Shown here in pieces: positions 44,459 through 56,412 of a DNA stretch of 64,000 bases. The DNA comes from Monocercomonoides exilis. Lineage: Eukaryota > Preaxostyla > Oxymonadida > Polymastigidae. Below the pieces are notes generated by a model. That model ran no database searches. It saw only the letters and a list, made by a program, of their open reading frames with translations, and had not been told where the DNA came from. Location: assembly GCA_001643675.2 (NCBI GenBank), contig LSRY02000057.1, positions 2,501 through 66,500 on the forward strand, in the 5' to 3' direction. The translations under genes and the position numbers were made by a program. Positions within the stretch are counted from its first letter, which is position 1. Each line of letters begins with the position of its first letter.

Positions 44459-46293
44459 ATGTTTTGGTTAAATATTTTAGTTAGCTGCTTTTGTGTATTA
44501 CATTCCATACATTTCGAAGGACTGGATGGAAAGGGAGGGATATACAATTTGCAGATTATAGATCCAAATAAAGTGATTTTTAAAAAAGTCGTTCCATTAA
44601 CTTCACAGAAACTATACAACAATGAATCAAATGAAAATGAAATATTTCCTGCAAATTTTAGCTTACTAAATGTATATTAGTTTATTTTTCGGCTTTATTT
44701 TTAAAACTTTTAAAAATTCAACAATCTATTCAGGAGCATAAGGATTCTCTTCCAATCAATCACGTTTTTGATCAGCAAGAATGCGGAGGAAGTTGGGCTT
44801 TCTCCTCAATGGATACAGCTGGAAGTTGGGTTTCGAACGTAACAAGAAATGATCAATTACGAATAAATTTGGTAATGTCTCCTCTTCACGAGCTTAATTG
44901 CAATACACGATCAGGTTCAAATCTTGGAAAACAACTTTATAGCAGTATACTTTTTTTTGTCGTCAAATTTGTTTATTTCTTTCTTTTTGTATTTGTTTGT
45001 TCAAATCATGTACAACAGAGGGATGCGATGGAGGACATCTTATTTTATCTTTTTTAAGTGTGTAATCATCTTCATTGTTTAATGACAAGTATTTATATTG
45101 AACTTTTTTTTTAGATATCATTCAATCTGGTACTGTTGCCGATGAATGCCAGAAATTTGATGGAAATACCACAAACTGCAGTCGTCGTTGTGATGATGGA
45201 AGAAGGGCGCACATATTCACTCCGTTTGAATGAATTTTTCAATTGAATATTTTATGATTTTTTTGCAGTCACGAAGCACACTATCATGCTTATTTTATCG
45301 AATTTGATGAATACGGTGAGTTTGAGAAGAATTGGATGAGAGTTCTCATGAATTTTGGACCAGCTTCGGGTTTGTCACATCCAAATTCTCTATTTTTAAA
45401 AGTAAATGCTTTAACTTTAATGTGACACCACGATAATTCATCTGCTGTTTGGTATCAGTTACGATGAATGCATATCCTTCTCTGAGTGAATACAAAGGAG
45501 GAATTTATCGGAAAGAGAAATCAGAGAGAAACTTTGTTTTGCACGCTGTCACTTTATATGGATGGGGAGAACAACTAGAAAATACTACAAATGGAGAGCA
45601 GATGACAAAATACTGGCTTATTAAAAACAGGTTTTTATCATAAATTAAAATATTTTTTATTTTTAATTGAAATGCATTTGTTTTTTTTTCTTCTTCTTCT
45701 TTGAAAATTCTTAAAGTTGGGGAGCTGAATTCGGAGAAAAAGGATTTTTCAAGATCCCACGTGGTGTTGATGAGTGCCATATTGAAAAGAATGGATTGTA
45801 TTACTTTCAAAGACCGCCTCCAAAGAAGATTGCTCCGCCTCCAATGCCAACTCTTGAAATGTATGACACTGATGGTTCATATCAAAATCGGAAGAAAACG
45901 CAAAATGAGTCAAAAGTTCCTTCAGCAGTGATTGTGCTTGCAGCGCTAAGTGGATCCTTTGCAGTTGCATCACTTGTTGCATTGATTGTGGGAAGGATTG
46001 CAATTTTCAGAGCGGAGAAGCAAAAGAAGCGAAGGCAAATGATGAGAACTTTGCCTCAATTTAACTGGAGCATTCCAGAAAGTGCTTTGACAGCAACAAA
46101 AAAATCACAGTGGAACGGAACTGATTCAAAAGAAGTTTCCAAAGCAAAAACAATCTCTTCGCAGCCTGATGATGAAATAGAAGAAAATGATGATGATATT
46201 TCAGGTGGTAATCGTGATGCGAGTGATAATGAAGAATCATCTTCAGAGGAAAATGAAATGAAAAAGCCTCTTTTCAGTGATCATTATACATGA
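44459..46293 (+). CDS. Membrane-anchored cathepsin-like (C1A) protein with Cys-to-Ser active site
   Basis: Seven exons: 44459-44671, 44734-44914, 45019-45057, 45115-45223, 45269-45369, 45459-45630 and 45717-46293. They give 1392 bp (463 residues); all introns are GT-AG and in phase. The N-terminus MFWLNILVSCFCVLHS looks like a signal peptide. The papain-family block that normally reads QGxCGSCWAFS is QQECGGSWAFSS, so the nucleophilic Cys is Ser. EGCDGG, the catalytic His (NFVLHAVTLYGWG) and Asn (WLIKNSWG, split by intron 6) are kept. After a Pro-rich linker, one membrane span (AVIVLAALSGSFAVASLVAL) and an acidic cytoplasmic tail follow. The layout is closest to cathepsin B-like proteins, but a C-terminal membrane anchor is unusual. 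It may be a weak serine-type protease or a non-catalytic binding protein. Confidence 0.88.
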
Positions 46294-46852
46294 AAAATCA
46301 TAATTGTTTGTAAGCAAACAGTTCTCAAAACAATATAATTTCAATTTTGTTAAAGATGCTTTATTTGTTGGATTGTTTTATGGCTATTGTTTTTCTTTAG
46401 TTTTCAATACGTTTCAATTTTTATTGAGTGTTTTTATGAGGAATGTTTTAGATTGTTCGAAAAATAACGTTGTTTTTGCAATCAACTATTTGTTTATTTC
46501 ACGGTAATGGTGCAAGATTTTTTTGGATGAAAACGCCTAAAATACACTTCTTTAAGCATTCACTCGAATATCAGTTAATTGAAATTATCATTCTTTTTGT
46601 TTTTTGTTAAACAAGGAATTTAATTTTTCTTCCAAAAATCAATATTTTTTGAAAAAAACATATATAAGATTGACCTAGTGATTAATTGTTTGATTCTCAA
46701 ATTTTCTTTTTATCATCAGGGAAAAAATGAATACAAAAAACAAATTAAATCTCAATGCCCAAAACAAAAATAATAGAAAATTATTTCTTGGATTTTTAAG
46801 AAAATATTGTTTCTGAACAACTCAGATCTTTCTTTCCGTCGGAAAAGCGTTA
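46294..46852. other. Intergenic, AT-rich
   Basis: It lies between the cathepsin-like gene and the repeat-protein gene. The small frame 46304-46507 is Phe-rich, as expected for AT-rich non-coding DNA. Nothing else is seen. Confidence 0.5.
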
Positions 46853-47866
46853 ATGATCAAAGAAGAAAAAGCAACGAATATTAAAATGTGGGCAGATGGG
46901 AAAACCGAAGCAATGCAATGGATTATTGAGAATAAAACAGAGCCTCCATCAGAGGTTCAGCACGATGCATCAATTACTGATAACAATGGGAAAACAATGG
47001 CAATGCACTGGATTGCAAATATCAAAACAGAGCAACCAGAATGGATGAGGCATGACATTACACTTTCCGACAAGGATGGATGGACGATGGCTATGTATTG
47101 GATCGAGAATGCGAAAACAGATCCACCAGAGTGGATGAGACACGATTCAACACTAACTCAAAAGGATAAAGAAATAATGGCAATGATATGAATTTATAAT
47201 GTAAAAACAGAACCACCAGAATGGATGAGACATGATATTACACTTGTTGATAATAACGGATGGACAATGGCCATGCTGTGGATTTATCATGTCAAAACAG
47301 AGCCACCAGAATGGATGAGACATGATATTGCACTTTCCGACGAGGATGGATGGACGATGGCGATGATATGGTTTCAAGAAATCCAAACAGAACCACAAGA
47401 ATGTATGCGGCATAATAATGCGCTTGCTGATAAAGAGGGAAATACAATGGCCATGCTATGGATTAATCATGTGAAGACAGTTCCACCAGAATGGATGAAA
47501 CATGACAAAATTCTTGCTAATATTTATGGAGTTACAATGGCAATGAAATGGATTAAATGTGTCAAGACAGAACCACCTGAGTGGATGAGACATGATGCAA
47601 CACTAGCCGACAAGAGCAGATGGACAATGGCCATGAAATGGATTGCTAATGTCAAAACAGAACCACCAGCATGGATGAGACATAATATTGCAATTGCTGA
47701 TAATGAAGGATGGACAATGGCAATGTATTGGATTCAATTTTTAAAGACTGAACCACCAGTGTGGATGAGGCATGATAATGCAATTGTTGATTACAATGAA
47801 AGGACAATGGCCAAGTGGTGGATTCAAATTTTAAACGAAGAACCACTCGAATGGATGAAAATTTGA
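46853..47866 (+). pseudogene. Ankyrin-like 30-residue repeat protein, interrupted by one TGA
   Basis: The frame encodes about ten copies of a 30-residue (90-bp) unit with consensus KTEPPEWMRHD..L.D..GW followed by TMAM.WI..V. A TGA at 47189-47191 falls exactly where nine of the other units have the Trp of MAM-x-W-I. The frame is open on both sides, so one G-to-A change from TGG explains it. The unit resembles the short ankyrin-like repeats of parabasalid and oxymonad proteins (DxxGxTxAM core). There is no signal peptide or membrane span, so a cytosolic protein-binding role is likely. Units differ at many codons, so the array is old while the stop is new. Readthrough or a sequencing error would make the gene functional with about 338 residues. 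Confidence 0.7.
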
Positions 47867-49860
47867 AGAAACAACAAAATATTTGTTTAAGTGAATCAGC
47901 AAGTTTTTCCAATGGTTTTTTTTTCTTTGTGAATTGGAAAATCTGTGGAATATGAATTGAGGTTGAAGTTCGAAAAAACAAAGTTCAGTTCTTTCATCTA
48001 GCTAACATCTTTTTGAGAGATGCATTGTCTTTCTAAAGATATGCGAATCTTTTATGAAAGATATTCATTTCAATGCATTTGCTTTTCTTGTTTAATTCTC
48101 AAAATGATCTCGCATCAACAATATAAGATACAATGAGAATAGAAAAGGGCAAGAGGTTACTTTCGCGGTACCCACTTTTTTTATGATATTCATTTTAAAA
48201 AACGCTTCTCGGATTAACCCTAATCTTCATATACCCAACAAAACCATAAACCAACAATAAATCCTATATGATCTCATTAACTTCGAAAACCCTAAAATCA
48301 AGCAAACATAATAGAGAAAATGCGAAATAAATTGGGTGATTATTTTTGAAATCAAAAACAATTTCGGGGTGTTTGTTTTTCATGGGTTGTCTGCCTTTGA
48401 TATGAGGTTTGATATTCAAATGCTGAATTCATAACAACTGAATTAGAGAAAAATGTTTTTGCACAAATTAAAATGATGATGTTATTTGTTAATGTTTTCA
48501 TTTTTCAGTGTTCATTCATTTTAATTCAATACAAATCTTCGAACTGTAATATTTAAGAGATCAAATATGATTACAACAATTATCACCTTATTAGTCATTT
48601 TAACTAACTAGTGCAATTTCAAGTTTCGGACACGAATTTTTTATTAACCCAGTTAAATTTGAAATAACTGAGAAAAACGTAAATTAGCTGGCCTTCATTT
48701 AAAAAATTTGAAAAAATTTTTTCATATGTTCGGAAAATGGTCGAGATCTTGTTCTGAATTGGTTTTGTTCGTATTGTTATGTTCTTTTGATTCGATAAAC
48801 ATCGTTTTGGGTTTTTTTAGAGAATTGTTTGTGTAATGTTTATGTCACGGGTTGTAATTATTAAATCCATTTTTTTTTTCGATAAAAATTTCGGATTAAT
48901 AATACAATTTGAATATTTCAAATTTAACACTAAAATGTTGTTTCTTTGTTCATGGAAATTTCTTCAAAAACATTGACTTTTCTATTAATTTTTATTCATT
49001 TTTCATTTGACAGAATAATCCATTTTCATAGTAAGCAAAATATCTTATTTTTCACACACCGAAAAATGTTGTGATTTCAAAAAAAACACTCACATCCAAA
49101 AAGTTAAAAAAAGGATTTATCTTGACTTTTTTGGAAATTTCCATTTTTTTGGTTTTAAATGGAAAAATTAAAGAAGCGTTGAAAAAACATCTTTATTATT
49201 TTGTTTTCTATTTATCAGTTTATTAATAACTGTCAATCAGATTGATAGGTAAAGTTGTGAGATGGTCATGTTTTTTGTGGTATTGGAAAACTTTTGAAAT
49301 TTCTCTTTAATAACTATTTTTGATTCAGTTTGAAAAAAAATAAAAAGAAAGTGATACAAACCTATATAGTTTTTCATGCCTTTTAGCATAATTAGACTCA
49401 ATGACATTCGCGGAATTAGAAAAAACTGAATGAAATAAATTTTTTTCACAATATCATTGTTTGATATGCCAATGATTGTGTGCGAAAACGTTTTCTCGAA
49501 AATTTGAAATTATCAGAAAAATCAATTTTTACATATTATTGATGGGAATAGATAAAAAAATAATAATTGCTAAAAATAAACAAAATCCAGATCTTATTAT
49601 GCTTAAGCTGAAAAAGCATTTAAAATGAATGAAACGTTCTTTCGGAGATGAAGATGTCAAAATATTTTTGAAAAGTTTCTTATGAATAATTTTCAATAAA
49701 ACAAAAATCGAATTTTTTCATCTAATTTTTGTTCTTGCTCACGAAACTTCACGAAATAGGAAGTCAAAATTGGATAATGCAACAAGATTCTATTCAAAAA
49801 ACTTTTATAAGATGTCATGGATTTTTGATTGTTATTTAAAACTTTTTATTTTTGTTGATA
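47867..49860. other. Two-kilobase AT-rich gap left of the pogo element
   Basis: No coding frame of interest; the minus frame 49237-49449 is unremarkable. It ends in TA (49859-49860), the left flank of the large element. Confidence 0.5.
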
Positions 49861-50046
49861 CAGTAAAGTTCGGTTATAATCACCTCGGTTATTATCAAGA
49901 CCGCGAGTAATCACATTTTTTCGTGAATCAAAAAATTTGGCAAAGTTTCGTGTGTAATTTCATCGGTTGTAATCAAGCCAAAATCGCGAATAATCACAAT
50001 TTTTTATTTGAAATGGGATTTTTGAAATTAAGTTCTTTTTTTAATC

Positions 50047-50074
50047 AAAAAAAAAAAAAAAAAAAAAAAAAAAA
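50047..50074. repeat. Poly(A) tract, 28 bp
   Basis: An uninterrupted A run between the left terminus of the pogo element and its transposase. No coding significance is visible. Confidence 0.9.
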
Positions 50075-50187
50075 TAAATTGATATTATATTAATTCTCAA
50101 TTAATGAAAATGTTTTTAAATAAAAACACATAGTGATTAAAAATTGATTAATATTTTAAACCCAAAATTGTTTTAAAAAATATCAAA

Positions 50188-52095
50188 ATGATGGAAAAAT
50201 CAGTAAAGCAACAGAAAAGAACTCAGCTATCTTTTCTACAAAAATTGGATATTATCAACCATCTAAAGAAAACACCTCACACTCCACGAAACAGCATCTG
50301 CTCTGATTATCATGTTGATCCTTCAACAATTACAAAAATATGGAAATCGAGAGATTATATTATTCAAAAGGCTTCTGAAAATGCAAAACCAAATGAAAAA
50401 ATAAAAATTCGTGCTTCAACTTATCCTGAAATTGACAAAGCATTGATTATCTGGTTTAGGCAAATTAGATCTACAAATTCATCGTTGCCAATAAATGGCA
50501 ATCTTTTAATCGAAAAAGTGAAGTCCTTTGCAGAAGATTTTCATTTGGATATTCCAAAAGAACATATGGGTAATTCTTTATGAAAAGTCGCAAACGTTTA
50601 ATTTTCAAAATAAAATTTTTTTTCATATTTTGCTCAAATTTCTGTTTCCACTCACGAATCTTCTTTAAAATGTGTGAAATAGCATTGTCCAGAAATAGAT
50701 ACCATAAATGTGAGGTTTCGTGAGTGGAAATTAAAATTTGAGCAAAATGTGAAAATTTCAATTTATTTGAAAATTAAACATTTGCGACTTTTCAAAAATA
50801 ATTACCCATATGTGGAAAAGTTGGATTGACAGATGGAAAAAACGTTACAATATCACATCAAAAAAGATATCTGGAGAGGTCCTTTCAGCTGATGTATCAT
50901 CTGCAGAAACTTGGATAAAACAGACTCTTCCGACAATTATTAGCGAATTTGGCGAAGAAAATGTTTTTAATGGAGATGAATTGGGTTTGTTCATTCACGA
51001 ATTAATTAATAGAACATTCACAGAAGGTTCAGAAAAAGCTGTTGGGATGAAAACACCTAAAGACAGAGTCACAGTGTTTTTGTGCGTAAACATGACAGGA
51101 GAAAAATTTAACCTTTTATGATTGGAAAATCGAAAAATCCGAGGTGTTTCAAACGAAAACATTTACAAGTCAATTACACCCAATCCAAAAATGCATGGAT
51201 GAATGTAATTTTGTTTAATGATTGCTTAAAATTGCTTAATTCGAAAATGGCTTCAATGAACAGAAAAATAGCATTGGTTGTGGATAATTGTACGGCACAT
51301 AGTTTGATTTCAACAGATTTTTCACATATTTCCTTGTTTTATCTTCCACCGAACGTTACTTCAATTATTCAACCCCTTGACGCTGGAATAATATAAACAT
51401 TCAAACATTATTTCAAAACCTCTCTGCTTCGAAAGAAATTAGCGAAGATTGAAATGAAAGATGATACAAGAATTGATTTATTTGAGACTATGAACATGAT
51501 TTCAAAAGCTTGGAATGATGTTAAAAAGGAAACAATTGAGCATTGTTTCGAACATGCAGGATGGAAGAATCTTAAGGAACCAAGGAAAGAATTATCAATA
51601 ATGAAAGAAAGTGAAATGAGTGAATACGCCGATCTGTTTGAAAGAGTGAAAAGTCAAGACAAAAGCTTTGAAAATGAAACACTTGAAGATTATTATACAA
51701 ATGATGATAATACAACAACAAGAGAATCTCTTTCAAATACTGAAATTGTAAACTTTGTGGAAGAAAAAATAAGAAATGAAGAAAAAGATGATATTCCAAT
51801 ACCTTCAAAAGAAAAACTAGAAAATCATAAAGAAAAGGTTATCAGCACAACTGAAGCGTTTCATCAATGGAAAATTTTGAAACCATATTTCGAAGAAAAC
51901 ATTGAATCACCAAAAACTTTCTCCGCATATGAAGAAATTGATTCATTCATGGACAAAATTGCAACAAAACATTTGATTCAAACAACGATAACAAAATTTC
52001 CATGCATTCAGCCGTGCACAGAAAAAAGAAAAAGAACAGATAGCGAAGAAGATTACACACTTGTTAAAGGAGATAAAAAAATCAAAACACTGTAA
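50188..52095 (+). pseudogene. pogo/Tigger (CENP-B-like) DDE transposase, disabled
   Basis: An N-terminal psq-type helix-turn-helix (FLQKLDIINHLKK ... DPSTITKIWKSR) and a CENP-B-type helix-turn-helix (IDKALIIWFRQIR) precede a DDE_1 core. The first Asp is in NGDELGLF (about 50974), the second in VVDNCTAH (51283-51285) and the third in QPLDAGII (51379-51381). Three lesions disable it: the MITE at 50567-50808, a one-base frameshift near 51116, and an in-frame TAA at 51394-51396. With the MITE removed and TA restored, EHM joins WKSWID in phase. The C-terminal ~210 residues are acidic and lysine-rich. These proteins cut and paste elements ending in CAGT at TA sites, which agrees with the termini found. 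Confidence 0.9.
50567..50808. mobile_element. Foldback MITE (copy 1) nested in the transposase, 242 bp
   Basis: The long terminal inverted repeats are TGGGTAATTCTTTATGAAAA... and ...TTTTCAAAAATAATTACCCA, and complementarity extends through most of the element. It is flanked by TA at 50565-50566 and 50809-50810. An equivalent reading is a 238-bp element with a 6-bp CATATG duplication. Either way, removing it gives the empty site ACATATGTGG, which rejoins the transposase reading frame. It codes for nothing and must have been moved by another Tc1/mariner-type transposase. Confidence 0.92.
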
Positions 52096-52199
52096 AACGT
52101 TTTGCGATTTCATGTTTATTTGTTGCTTCATATTAAGATTATGAATCTTTCAATGCAACATTTTTTTCACTCAAAATATAAATATCTTTTTCACCACAC

Positions 52200-53700
52200 T
52201 TTCAATATGATATAAAAAAATGAATTTTGCATTTTCTCATTTTTGCAAACATGGAATGAGCTTTGTAGAATCAACTTGAAATAACCCAAGTTCCAAATAA
52301 ATCTGACAGCAGCTAACAAGAAATGATCCATCCTGTGCCTGCTGCGATCTAATCTCAGAATATCACACAGATCTTCGACAGCATCCACATAAGCGAAGGC
52401 TTCATCACCGTCTTCAACTGTTTCAGAGATAACTGCATATTCACAAATCAATGCAATCAAATGTGAATCCGAAGCATATGTTCCATTTTGTTAATCTCAT
52501 GTTCCAGCAACTTAGTCAATGTGCTCATCAACCGCTCCATCGCTGGAGATTATACTGGTAAAGGCAAACCCACAGACCCAGACAACCCTTCACAATTTCG
52601 CCCGGAATCTTCTCAAGCCACTCCGACCCTTCTCTGTCTATGCTGTCTGTCGTCTGCTTTAGATGAATGCACAACAGCCGAGCAACTATCATCTTCCATT
52701 CTACTTCCCTTTTCTTTGCTCCTGTTTAATTTCCCGGAGACATAAAGTCATCATGCTCTCTCTTCGAATCATCATTCATTGACACCAAAATCCTCCTCTG
52801 CATCCTCCTATTCTCCGCCTCAACTACTATTCAACCTCCTCTTTATCCTCGCTCCATCACTCCATATCGCTACTTTCTCCTCTGTCCTTCCTTCACTTCC
52901 CCTTTCAGATTTTCCACTCCGCATCTTCTCTTCCAGCTCCTTCACCTGCACAACCAGCCACTTCACTTAAACTTCAAATGTCGCCTTCATTTTCTTTTGC
53001 TCCTGCTTTTTTGCGCAAGAATCATTTGCTGCTTCACAATCACCTCATTGAATATCTCTTTCTTCTGGCTTTTCGTCTGCAGCTGTACTTTCGACAGCAC
53101 CATCAGCATCTTCGTTTTCTTCAACATCTTGTTCATCATCATCTTCTTCACTTGTATCTTCTCTTCCACCTCAGTCAGACCTCTCTCCTCCACAACTGTT
53201 AGCTTCTCTCACAACACACACAATGTTCCCCACTTTCGCAATAAATCTCTTTCCATGGGGTTGGACCAAAACATAACAACGCAGCCATCGCCACTGCTTG
53301 CTGCAAATCATTCATCGCACTTTTCTCATAGCCCAGAAGGCAAAATCAACAAAGTCGAAGACAAAACCTTTCCGTAACCCTAATATGCAAACAAAGAAAG
53401 CTTGGGAAGCTTCGTCCCCAACCGTCCAGCGAACTCTCGGTGTTTGAACTCACCAACACACACAACTGCGTCTTCCACTTCTTCTCCTTCTCAATCTCAA
53501 CGTCAACAAAATCGACCTTCTCCTTCATTGCAACAAGTTTTTCATTCAGCTCCTTCACTTTTGCGATATCCTTCTTGCTTATCTTCAAAATCTTCTTCTC
53601 CCGCATCCGGATGATCTTGTCCTTCTCCTGCAGACGCTCTTCCAGCTCGTTCGTATGCTTTGTTATCCGTTTATAATTTCAAATCTTCTGAAGCAGCATA
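52200..53700 (-). pseudogene. Fragments of a coiled-coil gene (minus strand)
   Basis: Several minus-strand frames look like pieces of a protein. 53606-53346 gives a Lys/Glu coiled coil (KDIAKVKELNEKLVAMKEKV). 53193-52987 gives a basic, Met-rich helix. 52460-52191 gives EDLCDILRLDRSRHRMDHFL. They lie downstream of the IQCH-like pseudogene on the same strand and may be its 3' part or a separate gene. Stops separate them and no family match is certain. Confidence 0.35.
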
Positions 53701-53879
53701 TTTAACTCAAAATACCTCTTATTCATCTACGACTTTTTTTCTTCATGGTTTTTCTAAACTTCAATTCATCCTCCGCCTTATTTTCCTTCTTCTTCTTCTT
53801 CTTCTTTTTCCTTCCTCCACTTCTTCCCGCTCCTCCAGCACCGCCAGCGCAATCGCTGCTGGTGACAGAACCACATCCT

Positions 53880-55235
53880 CCATCCTCATCCCCGCAGCCT
53901 CCAACGCCTTCTCCACAATCTCTTTCACTTCGCACACTACAACACCTTACCCCATCACTTTCTCATCCAACTTCACCCCCACACGCCTCGACTGTTGCGA
54001 TCGCCATATTTGCAGCGACGGGCAAACAGATCGTAGATCAACGGGAAAGCATTCACATCTGCCGCTGTAAAGATCCGCTTGATCCCCGACTTCGTGCCCA
54101 CCGACGCTGCAAGCGACGGAAGCTGCACCTCCAGCGGAACCGAAAGCATTGCCGAAATCGTCACATCGTACGCACACACAACACCCCCATACAGCACCCC
54201 CCGCCGAGCCACAACAAATCATTCGAAGCGTCTGTTGCTCCCTCAGTTACGAAATCTTTTGATTTTCTTACACCCCAGCCACCTCTCGAAGTCGTCCATC
54301 GCTCCTGCCGACGTGTATGGCGCAGCCTCCGCAGATGCATCCGAAGGGTCAATCGCAGGTGCTGATGATGGCTGCTTATTCTCTGAAGATTTCTTCTCTT
54401 CGCTTCTCCGCCTCCTAAATGGCGAAGTTGATCGGCGAGCTGTTCCAGTTGAAGAAGACGAAGGTGCTGAGCGAAGAGATGACTACTGCACTTCAACAGC
54501 AACAAGAAACTTTTTCGGATACCACACCACGTCTGCCTCCAGTCCTACAGGCGAAACAAGCACAACATCCACATTCGGATCAGAATGATCGACTGATTGC
54601 GAAAGCTAGTAGTTTTCAAGTTGTAAAAAAAGATGTAACAGGATCACTTTAAGGGATACGTTGAAATGAGAAGCGGAAGAAGAATTTGGAGATGAGGTTA
54701 ATGGCTAAATTGAATCTGGATAATACATTAACTTTGGTGAAATGTCAATGTTCTTTTCAAGCTAAAGATAAAATTAACTTGTGCGTGCCTATTGAATGCC
54801 TGATTCGTTCGTCCCAGCCGAGTGATGGCAGATAAATGTGAACTCGTTTGCTCTGCTTGACAATGACCCACTCCTCACAGAGCTTCCTCTGCAACTCCAG
54901 ACACTTCTCCTCCCGCTCTGAATGAATCTTTTCCAACATTTGCAAGAACCAATGTTTTGTTAGAAACGTCTTTTATCTTCTTTAAATGACTTTCGCTCCT
55001 TTTCCTTTCGGTGATTCTCGATGATATCGGTTCCTTGCCAACCACATCCGCACCACTGACTGAATGGCAGTGGCTGCTTTGTCTTCTCTCTTTCCTTGTT
55101 TCAAGCGCTGCCCAGGCTGCCTCAGACACTCCATCATCATCTTGATGTTCACAAGGCAGCTCAATTTTTGCTCTTCTTTCAGATGTGCATTTTCAATGCG
55201 AGTGGAACGATGTGTTTCAGAAGACGATTGAAGCT
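53880..55235 (-). pseudogene. IQCH-like gene (IQ motif plus ATP-grasp-like region), decayed
   Basis: Reading down the minus strand: NAHLKEEQKLSCLVNIKMMM and an IQ calmodulin-binding motif (AATAIQSVVRMWLARNRY, about 55030-55085). Next come LCEEWVIVKQSKRVHIYLPS (about 54830-54890), SDPNVDVVLVSPVGLEADVV (about 54520-54580), and VPLEV..PSLAASVGTKSGIKRIF..ADVN (about 54035-54140). A KLDEKVMG*G block follows, where the stop replaces Arg of a G-R-G ATP-grasp-like loop. The order matches IQ motif-containing protein H, a conserved protein of flagellated cells. At least one TGA (likely from CGA) and one TAA interrupt the frame, although some breaks may be introns. The family assignment rests on remembered motifs, not an alignment. 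Confidence 0.55.
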
Positions 55236-55900
55236 GAGAAGAAGCATGTCAAGGAGAGGAATCAGATGAAGGTGAGGAAGTAGATGAAGTGACTGTTGTA
55301 TGGAAGAAGAAGAAGAAGAAGAAGAAGTCAAGGCATTTGGCGATGAAGTCACATCCAATTCGCTGATAGTGAATTCAGAATGCTTCATTCCATCAACAAA
55401 CAGAATGTTCAAGGCATTGTCTTCTTGCACAGTCCTCGAATTTGATAAGCTCTTCCTTTTTTCTCGTCCAGCAATATTTGAGTATGTGCAAGCAAATGGC
55501 TCGAATTCTAGGGTGTTAATAAATATTCGAATCTTTTTCATTGCAATGGAATGCCAAAAGAATTCATCCACAAAAGCCAAATAACCACGCTTTCTGAGAA
55601 GGTTCTTTCTCCGTTGGAGATGACTCTTCTTGATTCTTTGTTCATTCATCATCTTATGGAAACTTTTCTTTCAGTTCCGAAATAATAATGTGAATTTTCA
55701 TTTGAAACAAATTTTGATGAAACTTCAGGATGATGAAAATGAGAGGATGATGTTGAAGAAGGCCTCTCGGTTCTTTTATTTGTAATTTCTTCATATAAAT
55801 CGTTGTTGTGCACATCTTCTTTATGAAAAAAACTTACAGCAATGAAAGTTTTAGACTTTCCAATATCTTCTTCGTTCATTGATTGAGGTTGATTTTGTAA
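55236..55900 (-). pseudogene. Unassigned minus-strand ORF pair upstream of the IQCH-like remnant
   Basis: Frames 55879-55649 and 55652-55179 are adjacent in different phases and may be one coding region broken by a frameshift near the A-rich stretch at 55670, or two exons. The second contains KKSHLQRRKNLLRKRGYLAF and a Ser run. They lie upstream of the IQCH-like remnant on the same strand and may be its 5' part. No domain is recognised. Confidence 0.3.
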
Positions 55901-56412
55901 ATTGTTATTGTTTGTTTTTTTTGATAGTTAAGCTAACCTTCGTATCCTCTTTTCGTATTTTTGCGACTATTTTGCTGTGACGATTATCTTGTTCCAACAA
56001 TTAAGTTGCCTTCCATGAATCAAACGGTTGATTTTGACAGATACAGAAATATAAACATTCCATGTGGATTCACGTCTGTGGAGTTTTTTAGGTGATTAGA
56101 TTTCATAAATATTACTTTGAATAATTCTATGTTTCACCGAAATAATTGAAAGAAATGTGCTTTCACTGTTAAGGTTTAATCCAAAAAAATGATCGTTAAA
56201 AATTGGTAAGAAACCGCACTTTTTGAATTTGGCACACAATTGAATCACATTTTGTTTGATTTTCGAGCAGCAAAAAAATTATAGAATCATTTAAAATATC
56301 TTAACAAAAATGTAATTGGTACGTTTTGATCAAAAAATCGGTTATAATCAAGTTCGGTTATAATCACAAAAAATCGTGCAAAATCGAATGTGATTATAAC
56401 CGAACTTCACTG

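Larger units (their letters stand above)
49861..56412. mobile_element. Possible 6.55-kb pogo/Tigger-type transposon with enclosed host sequence
   Basis: The left terminus CAGTAAAGTTCGGTTATAAT starts at 49861. The right terminus, read inward from 56412, starts CAGTGAAGTTCGGTTATAAT. The 23-bp inverted repeats differ at one position, and TA flanks both sides (49859-49860 and 56413-56414). Subterminal copies of CGGTTATAATCA-like motifs lie at 49871, 49886, 49964, 56339 and 56355, as expected for binding sites of a CENP-B-like transposase. Inside are a disabled pogo transposase (50188-52095) and an IQCH-like pseudogene on the other strand. Typical members are 2-3 kb, so the extra 4 kb is unexpected. 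Capture of host DNA, an insertion, or two ends from different elements are all possible. Confidence 0.65.

Noticed and set aside
50569-50806. The insert in the transposase as an intron
   Set aside because: No AG near its right end restores the frame with a GT donor, while removal at the TA (or CATATG) duplication restores it exactly and inverted repeats span it.
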